From Chryseobacterium populi (GTDB lineage Bacteria; Bacteroidota; Bacteroidia; Flavobacteriales; Weeksellaceae), in the NCBI RefSeq assembly GCF_000282115.1, contig NZ_AKJY01000002.1, positions 1 to 64,000 on the forward strand: a stretch of 64,000 nt of DNA, written 5' to 3'. Made by a program: the position numbers and the translations under genes. Positions 15,582 through 23,772 of the stretch are shown here, piece after piece. Each line of letters begins with the position of its first letter. Within the stretch, counting starts at the first letter, position 1. A model generated the notes under the pieces. The model was not told where the DNA came from, made no database searches, and saw nothing but the letters and a program-made list of their open reading frames with translations.

Positions 15582-16031
15582 ATGAAAAAATCAACTAAAA
15601 TAATTATATCTGTCATTATACTGATAATCATTTTGGGTTTTATTTTTAATCCATTTTATTGGCTAATGCAACCCAGTCAAACAAATCAGCAGCCCCAATT
15701 ATCGTTACAAGAACAATCATATTTCAAAGACCTAGAAAAAACATATGGCAGTAAATTAAAAAGATTTTATCATAATTATACAAAAAAGGGGACAGATACT
15801 CTTGAAGAAAAAAACTATGATAAAGTCCCTTTTGAATATTCTTTATCCATTGATCTGCCTCCAAATACTAATATCAAAGATGATTCAATATTTAGTATTG
15901 CTGAACACATCAAAAACTCTATTCTTCAAAAGAATAAAAATTTGAAAAAAATTATAATTTACAAAAATTATGACACCTATGAGTATGCTTACGATGCAAA
16001 TAAAAATACTCTGATTAAGAAACAAGATTAA
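15582..16031 (+). CDS. membrane-anchored protein, candidate immunity protein for the lipase
   Basis: A 149-residue protein from the ATG at 15582, one base after the lipase stop. A longer in-frame start at 15561 would overlap the lipase gene and put charged residues before the membrane segment. One N-terminal transmembrane helix (IIISVIILIIILGFIFNPFY) is followed by a soluble, probably periplasmic domain of ~110 residues that I do not recognise. A membrane-tethered periplasmic protein beside a lipase-like effector fits an immunity role (inference). Confidence 0.6.
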   Translation: MKKSTKIIISVIILIIILGFIFNPFYWLMQPSQTNQQPQLSLQEQSYFKDLEKTYGSKLKRFYHNYTKKGTDTLEEKNYDKVPFEYSLSIDLPPNTNIKDDSIFSIAEHIKNSILQKNKNLKKIIIYKNYDTYEYAYDANKNTLIKKQD

Positions 16032-16035
16032 ACTG

Positions 16036-16839
16036 ATGACATCCCAAAAATCTATATATTTTCCCACCTCAACCTATTTTATACAGGATAAATGCACTGT
16101 GAAAATCGGGAAAGAGCAGTATGAGGCTCTACTCTCTTATACCATTTATATAGAAACCGGGGATGGTGACAGTTATGATGTGTCGATCAACAGGACCAAT
16201 TTAAAAGTAAATAACCAAAAAATAGATACCAAATTTCTTGAGGTATCAAACAGCTACATGGATGCCCTGTTTCCTATTTACTGTAAAATAAATAATTACA
16301 GGCTGTCTATAGAGAATACAAAGGATATCCGGACTCGGATTAAAGAAACTGATTCGGCAATACATTCCATATACAGTGGCAATGGAATCGATCATATCAG
16401 AACACAATTCTCTAATGCCACTGGGACTGATGAAAACCTTATACAATTCATAAAACAACTGCATTTTATGAAACTGATGGAAATCAGTATGCAAAAATTC
16501 AGCAATAAAAAAGAATATGACACTTCCTGGAAAGTACTTCCGATCGGAATATCCGAATGGAAAGGAGAAACTAAGTTCCAAAAGGAGAAAAACACATTGT
16601 CTTTTGAACCGAAAATAAACAATGCCCAGGAAATAATGGATGACATCATCAGATATGTCCACAAATATGAATATTACGTCAATTTTGATGAAGAACAGCT
16701 TCCGCTCTATGCAGATCTTAAACACAATATAATCTATACAGGTAAAACAGGAAGAATGGAAGCAGCTGAAACCGATGTCTGTATAGAAGTAGAAGATAAG
16801 TTTTATTACCAGCACCAGATAACACTACAAACAAAATAA
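16036..16839 (+). CDS. uncharacterised T6SS-island protein, possible adaptor
   Basis: A 267-residue soluble protein with no signal peptide or transmembrane helix. I do not recognise its family. It begins with beta-rich sequence (YEALLSYTIYIETGDGDSYD), has a helical centre (ENLIQFIKQLHFMKLMEISM) and ends in beta-rich sequence with acidic residues. It is 4 bp downstream of the putative lipase immunity gene and 4 bp upstream of the large PAAR-like spike gene. Cytosolic proteins at that position often act as chaperones or adaptors that load a spike or cargo onto VgrG, which would be my guess. Confidence 0.5.
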   Translation: MTSQKSIYFPTSTYFIQDKCTVKIGKEQYEALLSYTIYIETGDGDSYDVSINRTNLKVNNQKIDTKFLEVSNSYMDALFPIYCKINNYRLSIENTKDIRTRIKETDSAIHSIYSGNGIDHIRTQFSNATGTDENLIQFIKQLHFMKLMEISMQKFSNKKEYDTSWKVLPIGISEWKGETKFQKEKNTLSFEPKINNAQEIMDDIIRYVHKYEYYVNFDEEQLPLYADLKHNIIYTGKTGRMEAAETDVCIEVEDKFYYQHQITLQTK

Positions 16840-16843
16840 TACG

Positions 16844-19800
16844 ATGTCAGTTCCATATACAGTTCAGAGCGGAGAAACGTTTCAGGATATAGCCACGAAA
16901 CTGGGTATAAAAGACTGGACGAAACTCAAAGAATATCATACCCAACAAACCGGACAGCAGGTTCCTGGTATTCCCTATGCAGGACTTACGCTGATGACTC
17001 CTACTCAGGAAGAAATTTATGAGATGAATGGTGAAACCCCACCACCCGATCCTGCAGAAGAGCAAAAAAATGCAGAACAAAAGCAAGGTGAAGAAAAGAA
17101 AAAAGAGGAGGACAAAAAGAAAGAGGAAAAGGCATCCAAAAGCGAACATGACGGAAAATATTTTGTAGTTCACAATGCAAAATGTGTTTGTGATAAAGCG
17201 GAAAATCCCAAACAAACAGCCGATCTTCAGGTGACAACACACAAAATTATTGTCCTGAATGATGATCAATCCAAACTGGCAGCAACAGAGGCAGATAAAT
17301 CATTCATTCCTCCGGTTGCCACATTTGGGAAATGTACCCTGAAACCTACGACAGGAGGTTATCTTCCCTGTGCCTTAGCCCCTGCTGATAAATGGAGTAA
17401 AACCTATGAGAGCACTCAGGTAATGGGCAAAAATACCCTCACAGAAATATCTGAATTACAGTGTATGGTGGGTGGTAAAATTACAGTTGATAAACATGGG
17501 CAGACTGATTCGGTAAGCAATGCACACGCAGACAATACCAATCCATTGGAACTTTCAATGGTCAATCCGGCAATAGAACAGCCTAAGAAAAAAGAAGAAT
17601 ATCCTGTGGTAATTTCCATTTCAATGACCGGAATTGAAAACAGGGAAAATTTTAAAGAAATAGATTCTAAAAATAAAAAGGAAATTACCTATCTCCGTAA
17701 AGATGAAGAAGTTTCTTTTAAGGCCAATTTAAAAAGCGGAAACAAGCAGCTTACCTCATGGATGGTTTACAGTGACCATCAGGGAAAAAAGGAAAACAGG
17801 CTTTTCCTGAGAGAGCAGATAGGTACTGAGTTTTCACAGAGCTTTGCCAACACTGGGAAGTTTCGGATAGAAGGATATGGTAAGCCGAAAGACCCCGATT
17901 TTGAAAAAGGGAAATATGATAAATGCGATCCTTCCTGTTCTTTAGATGTTGAGGTTGTGGAAAATACTCTCCTGGATATCGAATGTACATCAGGTGATTT
18001 TTCAACCCGTATTGATCCTTCTAAAAACAGAAAATTCAGACGTGGCGTTCCATCGGTTTTCAAAGCAAAATTTTTCATTGCAAATCTTACTGAAGATGAA
18101 AAATCAAGATTAACCATGACTTTAACAGATGGAGAGGGGAATGTTTTAACAGATGGGGTTCAAACCGGTGAAACATTCACATTTACACCAAAAAATACCA
18201 AAGCCAAATATACAGTTATCGCTAAATACACCGATGATAACGGCAATGTCATAGAAAAAAAGATGTCCGGAGAATCAGAAGGTAACGCTGTATTAGGAAT
18301 CAGTCATGGAGCAGAAGCGATAAGACCCAGAACCCCTATGTCCTTCAGTGTTTCCAGGATGAAGTACAATATAGGAGCAAACAATCCTTACGACGTTACC
18401 CCTGATGAAGCTTCGGAGATCAAATGGAATCTTAATGGGGTATTTAAAGGAAATGGAAAAAGCATTACTCTACCGGGAACAGAATTTACGAATCCTGGTA
18501 AATATATAGTGGAAGCTTATAGTAGTGTTGCCAACGCATTTGGAAAAGGCGCCAAAAATGAAGAAGATGACTGGCATTTTGAAGTAAAATATAATATCGT
18601 TACAGAAATTAAAGCAGGTAAAAAAGCAAGAACAGGTGCAGAAGTTCCTTTTGAAATCAGTAAAACGGCTTTAAATGGGTATGATGCCGCAAAAGATGGT
18701 CCTATTACCTGGAAGATAACAGGTCCTGCCTCCGGAACCGGAACCGGAGAAAAATTCAATTATAAATTCCTCCTTCCCGGAGAATATACTATTGACTGCC
18801 TGATGGGTGGAAGGTCTTCACAAAACCCATTAAAAATAAAAGTTGTTCAACCGAAAATTTTAGTGGACACTTCCAAATGGATCGACAATGACGGGAATAG
18901 CGGCAACGTCATAAAAGAAGCAGGATATGGACAGGAAGTCTGTGCATTTGTAAAATATGAAGGAATACAGGGCGAAGAAGTAACACTACAGGTTTACGAC
19001 AATGATAGTAACAGCATCAATCTGGTTCACAATATAACAGGAACCCTGCCTGAAAACACCGGTGGAGTCTACTGGCCCTTCACTTTGGATAACAGTATAA
19101 AACTTAAAATTGAAGCCAGAGGATTAACAAAAGACGGGAAACTGCATTTTAAGCTGGTTCCAAAAGATGCTGCCTTGAAAATTGTAAATGGAGAGAAATT
19201 TTTAGGTGAATATCTGAAAGTGACTAATGTTCCTAAAATTGTAGATGCTTATTTCTGTGATATTGCAGACACTGAAAAACTCTACAATTCGCCCATAGAT
19301 AAAGCTTTATATTTGAAAATATATGCCATTAATATGGTAGATAAAAAAGTGGAAGTTCATTTCATAACAAAATCTGACATGTACTTTAACGTTGCCTGGA
19401 AGCCAAAACAATGGAAAGACTGGAAAGATGTAAAGGAAAAATTCTCCAAGGAAACATTCTTTTATAAAACAGACGGAACGATCAATAAAAAAGGAGAGTT
19501 GATTGTAAAGGTAGATCCTTCAAAACTTGGAAAGCCCAAAAACTATTTTAAAATATCCGCCGTCGTAAAAATTACAGAAGGAGAAGGAAAAGATGCCAAA
19601 GAAAAAGCAGCTTATCTGGATCATTCTGAAATGGCTATTCTGTACGCTACTGCTACCCTTCCGAATATGGCTGAAAATAAAGGGGCTGTGAAGGTGGGAA
19701 GGGAGGCTTTAAGCACGGCTCAAGAAAAAGAAAAATTAATCATTTTTCCTCTACTTGTAAAACCTGAAAATGATGATAAAAATAAATGGGTTAAAGATTA

Positions 19801-20863
19801 TTATTGGGCAGCAAAACAAAGAGACAACATGGCAACATTTAATGCCAATAGATCAGGAAACAGAAGACACGCAGCTCGTGATCTATATACCAAGCCTTTA
19901 GAAACAGTTGTTGCAATTGCTGATGGAGAAGTTTTAGAAATTAAATCTTTTTATGACAGGACAGACCAAGTAACCATAAGACATAAATTAAAAGATGGTA
20001 GGGATTTTATAATTCGATATGGAGAACTTGACCCTAAAAGTATAACTGTAAAAAAAGGTGATAAGATTACACAAAAGAAAGAAATTGGAAAAACTGGAAA
20101 ATTAATGAAGACAGATACTGAAGTAAGATTAAAAATAGGCGGTGTTACAGTATATATGCTGCACTTTGAACATTTTACAACAGGAACCGATTTTGATGTT
20201 CAAAAAAATCCTCTATCAAATGATACAAAACCTTTTATGAGAAGAGCAGATTTGGTTGATTCTTTAGCAATATTAGAAGAAGGATATAGAAATACTTTTG
20301 GAGATGGAACATCTGGAGAAAAAGGTAACAGAGTTACTCCATCAACGTTAACTACGAGTCAAAAAGGAAAAGATTTTATAAAGGATTGGGAGAAATATTA
20401 TAAGATGCCATATGATGATTCCGAAGGTTATGCTACAGTTGGTTATGGATATCTTATAGCCTATAAAAGCTATAAAAATCTTACACAATCAGAAGTTGAA
20501 AAAACAGATATTACCTGGAAGGAATTTCAAGAAGGAATTTCTGAGACTAGAGCATTGGAGCTTTTTAATGCAAAAGTAAAAAAATATGAAAATGCCGTAA
20601 AAAGAGATATTAAAGTTAATTTATATCAACAAGAATTTGATGCACTTGTTAGTTTGCTATTTAATACAGGTTCAGAATTTTTAAATACTGGAGGTGCAAA
20701 AGGTGGAGAAACGAAAATAAAACAAAACATTAATAATCAAATGTATGAACAAGGAGCAGATGAAATGTCTGACGTTACTAACGATGGCACATTAGGCCTG
20801 GTAAAAAGAAGAAAAGCTGAAATAAATATGTTTAAAAATAATATATATGATTCTACACACTAA
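16844..20863 (+). CDS. giant T6SS spike-effector: LysM, PAAR-like DUF4280, Ig repeats, M23-like and GH24 lysozyme
   Basis: 1339 residues without signal peptide. Residues 1-55 are LysM (YTVQSGETFQDIATKLGI). A Lys/Glu-rich linker spans ~70-100. DUF4280, a PAAR-like spike domain, spans ~104-240 (YFVVHNAKCVCDKAENPKQT, CMVGGKITV). Several Ig-like repeats fill ~255-960. An M23/LytM-like domain spans ~985-1115 with HxxxD (His1009, Asp1013) and LHFEH (His1107). It is degenerate: the first His of the HxH motif and the usual YxHL His (here YGEL) are lost. Residues ~1175-1330 are a GH24 lysozyme with E-8x-D-5x-T intact (Glu1183, Asp1192, Thr1198) and GYGY. It likely sits on VgrG and delivers peptidoglycan hydrolysis. 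It overlaps the next gene by 17 bp. Confidence 0.8.
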   Translation: MSVPYTVQSGETFQDIATKLGIKDWTKLKEYHTQQTGQQVPGIPYAGLTLMTPTQEEIYEMNGETPPPDPAEEQKNAEQKQGEEKKKEEDKKKEEKASKSEHDGKYFVVHNAKCVCDKAENPKQTADLQVTTHKIIVLNDDQSKLAATEADKSFIPPVATFGKCTLKPTTGGYLPCALAPADKWSKTYESTQVMGKNTLTEISELQCMVGGKITVDKHGQTDSVSNAHADNTNPLELSMVNPAIEQPKKKEEYPVVISISMTGIENRENFKEIDSKNKKEITYLRKDEEVSFKANLKSGNKQLTSWMVYSDHQGKKENRLFLREQIGTEFSQSFANTGKFRIEGYGKPKDPDFEKGKYDKCDPSCSLDVEVVENTLLDIECTSGDFSTRIDPSKNRKFRRGVPSVFKAKFFIANLTEDEKSRLTMTLTDGEGNVLTDGVQTGETFTFTPKNTKAKYTVIAKYTDDNGNVIEKKMSGESEGNAVLGISHGAEAIRPRTPMSFSVSRMKYNIGANNPYDVTPDEASEIKWNLNGVFKGNGKSITLPGTEFTNPGKYIVEAYSSVANAFGKGAKNEEDDWHFEVKYNIVTEIKAGKKARTGAEVPFEISKTALNGYDAAKDGPITWKITGPASGTGTGEKFNYKFLLPGEYTIDCLMGGRSSQNPLKIKVVQPKILVDTSKWIDNDGNSGNVIKEAGYGQEVCAFVKYEGIQGEEVTLQVYDNDSNSINLVHNITGTLPENTGGVYWPFTLDNSIKLKIEARGLTKDGKLHFKLVPKDAALKIVNGEKFLGEYLKVTNVPKIVDAYFCDIADTEKLYNSPIDKALYLKIYAINMVDKKVEVHFITKSDMYFNVAWKPKQWKDWKDVKEKFSKETFFYKTDGTINKKGELIVKVDPSKLGKPKNYFKISAVVKITEGEGKDAKEKAAYLDHSEMAILYATATLPNMAENKGAVKVGREALSTAQEKEKLIIFPLLVKPENDDKNKWVKDYYWAAKQRDNMATFNANRSGNRRHAARDLYTKPLETVVAIADGEVLEIKSFYDRTDQVTIRHKLKDGRDFIIRYGELDPKSITVKKGDKITQKKEIGKTGKLMKTDTEVRLKIGGVTVYMLHFEHFTTGTDFDVQKNPLSNDTKPFMRRADLVDSLAILEEGYRNTFGDGTSGEKGNRVTPSTLTTSQKGKDFIKDWEKYYKMPYDDSEGYATVGYGYLIAYKSYKNLTQSEVEKTDITWKEFQEGISETRALELFNAKVKKYENAVKRDIKVNLYQQEFDALVSLLFNTGSEFLNTGGAKGGETKIKQNINNQMYEQGADEMSDVTNDGTLGLVKRRKAEINMFKNNIYDSTH

Positions 20864-21698
20864 ATTCTATAGTTTATTAATTTTTATTATACTTTCATGT
20901 TCCAATGATAAAAAATCAGAAGTATCAGATATAAATGAAACATCTAAGAGTTTTGATTCTATAAATTCAAAAAAATATAAAAATTTTCAACCTACAATTT
21001 GGGATTGTTACAAATATGAAATTGATAATAGATACCCATCTGATTATGGAGAAGATTATGCCAAAGAATTCTCAGCATTTTCGAGTTTCGTACTTACAAA
21101 TGATTCTATTTTTATCGGAGATTGTAAAGAACCAATTAATCAATACAAATATCCTACAAAATTAAAGCGATTTGATGAAGAAAGTACCTTCATCACCTTC
21201 TATAAACCAAAAACTGATAGTATACAGCTTATATCCGCAAAACCAATTGGAAAAAGTGAATCATGTATTCCTTTGGATAATACAATAATTTATAGAGTTG
21301 ATTCGAATGAACTCATTATTCATGACAGAGGATATTTTTTTCATTATCATAAAAGAGCTTCACTACAAAAACAAGATATAAAGGTAAATGAGATTATCGG
21401 TTTGCCAGGAAATAACAGAACCGCATGGATTGTAAGATCAATTATAAATACAAACAATCTTGAAGATGCTTATAAATATTTTATAAAAAACTTCCCTTAT
21501 GGAGCAAAGGGTCTACAAGAAAAATTTCCGAAAGACAAAAATTATATTGATGACAAAAATAATGTCACTTATAATTATTCTGAGAACTCCTTAATCATTA
21601 ATAAATCAGATCCAATGGGAGAGATTATAATATCATTAGAATTGGTTGATAATAAGGTAAAACTGGCTTACAAAATGGAATTTCCGAGTTATGATTAA
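20847..21698 (+). CDS. lipoprotein, candidate immunity protein for the lysozyme spike
   Basis: A 283-residue predicted lipoprotein: hydrophobic signal and lipobox IILSC with Cys18, followed by a Ser/Lys/Asp-rich linker. The mature domain is not recognised; it contains two Cys residues (WDCYK, GDCKEP) and a third in ESCIP that could form disulfides. The ATG lies inside the lysozyme gene (17 bp overlap), so the two are coupled. Base composition is AT-rich like the 3' end of the lysozyme gene. The position argues for immunity against the lysozyme. Direct proof is absent. Confidence 0.55.
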   Translation: MILHTKFYSLLIFIILSCSNDKKSEVSDINETSKSFDSINSKKYKNFQPTIWDCYKYEIDNRYPSDYGEDYAKEFSAFSSFVLTNDSIFIGDCKEPINQYKYPTKLKRFDEESTFITFYKPKTDSIQLISAKPIGKSESCIPLDNTIIYRVDSNELIIHDRGYFFHYHKRASLQKQDIKVNEIIGLPGNNRTAWIVRSIINTNNLEDAYKYFIKNFPYGAKGLQEKFPKDKNYIDDKNNVTYNYSENSLIINKSDPMGEIIISLELVDNKVKLAYKMEFPSYD

Positions 21699-21803
21699 AA
21701 TTATTATAGGAGAAATTTACCCTAAATAATTGGAAACATTAATATAAGAGATTTTAAGTTCGAAAATTTTAAAGAATATAAATTTAACTAAGAGAATAAG
21801 TAC

Positions 21804-22448
21804 TTGAAAACATATGTAATAATATTATCCTTATTTTTTCTGAGCTGTTCAAAAAAATATAATAATGACGTTGAAAACTTAAAAAGCAACTACTCTGTTA
21901 ATGAAAAAAAGATTGAAAATAAAATAAAAAATAAAAATACTTTTCAATTTTCCGTCTCTCTTGTAGAAAAAGACAACGATAACAGACCTTTAAAACTAAA
22001 AATTGAAGTCCGGGAAAATAGTAAACATTTTCAGGATATTCTATATTCTCCAGGTATTTGGTCTGCAGTTGAAGATTCTCTGATCATCAATCAGATAGAT
22101 TATTTTTCTACATATTCCTCTATTCATGAAGGCATAGAAAGCTATCATGATTTCATCATTGCAGATTTTAACTTTGACGATCTTGAAGATTTTGCAATAT
22201 TATATGATATTGGGGGTAATTCTGGTCCTGTCTATTCATATTATTTTCAAAGTAAAAAGGGTGACTTTAATGTAAATAAAGATTTTCCTTTAAACCATGG
22301 ACCATTTCCAAAGGTCATCAATAAAAAAGATAAAACCTTAACTATTAAAAATCCTCTGGGTTGTTGCAAGATAAGCACAACCGTTTTTCAATCAAAAGAA
22401 AATAATAAATGGAAAACTATTTCCTCAAAAGAAGAAGAGATGAAATAA
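21804..22448 (+). CDS. lipoprotein, XAC2610-like, candidate lysozyme immunity protein
   Basis: A 214-residue lipoprotein with a TTG start, since no ATG fits the frame before the signal peptide; lipobox FFLSC, Cys15. The C-terminal half contains IIADFNFDDLEDFAILYD followed by GGNSGPVYSYYFQ, which resembles the calcium-loop motif and downstream aromatic segment of XAC2610-type proteins. XAC2610 of Xanthomonas is known as the periplasmic immunity protein of a peptidoglycan-hydrolase effector. My comparison is by memory of the motif only. It is the last gene of the T6SS island, 105 bp after the previous lipoprotein and followed by a strong bidirectional terminator. Confidence 0.6.
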   Translation: MKTYVIILSLFFLSCSKKYNNDVENLKSNYSVNEKKIENKIKNKNTFQFSVSLVEKDNDNRPLKLKIEVRENSKHFQDILYSPGIWSAVEDSLIINQIDYFSTYSSIHEGIESYHDFIIADFNFDDLEDFAILYDIGGNSGPVYSYYFQSKKGDFNVNKDFPLNHGPFPKVINKKDKTLTIKNPLGCCKISTTVFQSKENNKWKTISSKEEEMK

Positions 22449-22451
22449 AAA

Positions 22452-22487
22452 ACAAAAACTCCGGACATAGTCCGGAGTTTTTGTTTA
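22452..22487. terminator. bidirectional terminator between T6SS island and ferritin
   Basis: The stem AACTCCGGA/TCCGGAGTT with loop catag is flanked by A-rich and T-rich tracts on both sides, so it can end transcription from either direction. It marks the end of the T6SS island. Confidence 0.88.
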
Positions 22488-22514
22488 CAAAGATAAAAAT
22501 ATCCCTGCTTATTC

Positions 22515-23024
22515 TTAAGCTGTTGCATTAGGATTAAAAACCCTCTGTGCCAGTTCCTGGTCAAAAAGATATAATGCTGAAGGGTTATCACAAACCATTC
22601 TGATTTTAGTAACCAGCTGGGATGCACTTGCCTCCTCTTCTACCTGCTCATTGATAAACCATTGTAAAAAAGAAGTTGTTGCAAAATCCCCTTCATCATT
22701 AGCATTTTTGACAATGTTAAAAATACTTTTTGTTACTGTTTTCTCATGTGCCAATGCTTTTTCAAAAATATCTGTTGCATTTTCAAATTCGTGAGGTGGT
22801 TTCGCAATTTCTCCTATGATGATTTCCCCACCTACATCATTTAAATAATCAAACATCTTATCCGCATGCATCAGCTCTTCTTTGCTCTGAACTCTGAAGT
22901 AGTTGGCAATTCCGTCAAGATCCTTACCTGAAAACCATGCAGACATTGAAAGATAATATTGTGCGGCGTATTGTTCGTGGGCTATTTGTTCGTTAATTAA
23001 TTTTGCAATTTTCTCGCTTACCAT
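22515..23024 (-). CDS. ftnA: ferritin, iron storage
   Basis: A 169-residue non-haem ferritin, the standard length. It oxidises Fe(II) and stores iron inside a 24-mer shell in the cytosol. Ferroxidase ligands are visible in the four-helix bundle: Glu in INEQIAHEQYAAQYY, Glu and His in SKEELMHADKMFDYL, Glu in KALAHEKTV and Glu/Gln in WFINEQVEEE. It is monocistronic, convergent with the T6SS island. Confidence 0.95.
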   Translation of the reverse strand: MVSEKIAKLINEQIAHEQYAAQYYLSMSAWFSGKDLDGIANYFRVQSKEELMHADKMFDYLNDVGGEIIIGEIAKPPHEFENATDIFEKALAHEKTVTKSIFNIVKNANDEGDFATTSFLQWFINEQVEEEASASQLVTKIRMVCDNPSALYLFDQELAQRVFNPNATA

Positions 23025-23093
23025 AATAAAAAGATTATATTCAAAATTACGGAATTAAACCCCGAATTCAAAAAATTTAATGAAATTTAATAC

Positions 23094-23123
23094 AAAAAGG
23101 ACGGAAACACATCCGCCCTTCTT
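23094..23123 (-). terminator. terminator after the Spy-like gene
   Basis: On the minus strand the stem GGGCGGA/TCCGTCC (one G-U pair) is followed by TTTTT, 28 bases downstream of the stop at 23151. Confidence 0.75.
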
Positions 23124-23150
23124 ACATTAAAAAATCAAAATTACAAACTA

Positions 23151-23597
23151 TTATTTCGCATCCGGAGTAGCCGTACTCATAGGCTTTTTCATCATTTTTC
23201 TTTCCTTCATTGCCACTTTTCTCTGCTCCATTTTTGCCTGTCTGTCGGCTTGCCATTTATCATATTGTTCCGGACTTAAGATTTTCTTCATATCAGCATC
23301 CATTTGAGCTCTCTTAGCCTTCATCTGCTCCATTTTAGCTTGTCTTTCACCTTTATTCTTGTCAAACTCGGCTTTCATTTCAGCTTTTCTTTTAGCATGA
23401 AGATCTTTGATCTGAGCTACCTGATTTTGATCTAAGTTCAGGTCTTTCTGCATTTTTGCCAGATGCTCCTGTTCTCTCTGCTCCATCTTTTGCTGCATTT
23501 CTGCTCTTCTTACCTGTTTGTCCTGCGGAGTTGTTTGTTGTGCCATGGCAAAACTTCCTATTCCGGCTAATGCGATTGTTAAAACTAATTTTTTCAT
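23151..23597 (-). CDS. Spy/CpxP-like periplasmic protein (DUF4890-like)
   Basis: 148 residues. A signal peptide (TIALAGIGSFAMAQQ) is followed by an almost fully helical, Lys/Glu/Gln/Met-rich mature protein. The pattern LNLDQNQVAQIKDLHAKRK and LSPEQYDKWQADRQAKMEQ corresponds to the paired LTxxQ-type motifs of Spy and CpxP periplasmic chaperones; in Bacteroidota such proteins are annotated DUF4890. It probably acts as a small periplasmic stress chaperone (inference from family). It is Met-rich at both ends (MEQMKAKRAQMDADMKK), which could allow metal binding. Confidence 0.75.
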   Translation of the reverse strand: MKKLVLTIALAGIGSFAMAQQTTPQDKQVRRAEMQQKMEQREQEHLAKMQKDLNLDQNQVAQIKDLHAKRKAEMKAEFDKNKGERQAKMEQMKAKRAQMDADMKKILSPEQYDKWQADRQAKMEQRKVAMKERKMMKKPMSTATPDAK

Positions 23598-23710
23598 TTT
23601 TTTTAAATCTTTAATTAATTATTGTACATATCTTTGATTATCAAACAAAACAGAAGTTAAGTATAAATATTCATAAAAAATGTTAAATTTTAATATCAAA
23701 AATTCAAAAT

Positions 23711-23742
23711 AAAAAAAGGACAGATTATAAAAATCTGCCCTT
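23711..23742 (-). terminator. terminator after the Tyr/Asn-rich secreted protein gene
   Basis: On the minus strand the stem GGGCAGAT/ATCTGTCC is followed by a run of T, 31 bases past the stop at 23773. Confidence 0.8.
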
Positions 23743-23772
23743 CACACCACTTAAATATAATATATGAAAATA

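Noticed and set aside
16246..17269. Hydrophobic, Phe-rich frames on the minus strand inside the T6SS island
   Set aside because: They are complements of Lys/Glu-rich coding regions; the plus-strand genes are tightly packed and show clear domains.
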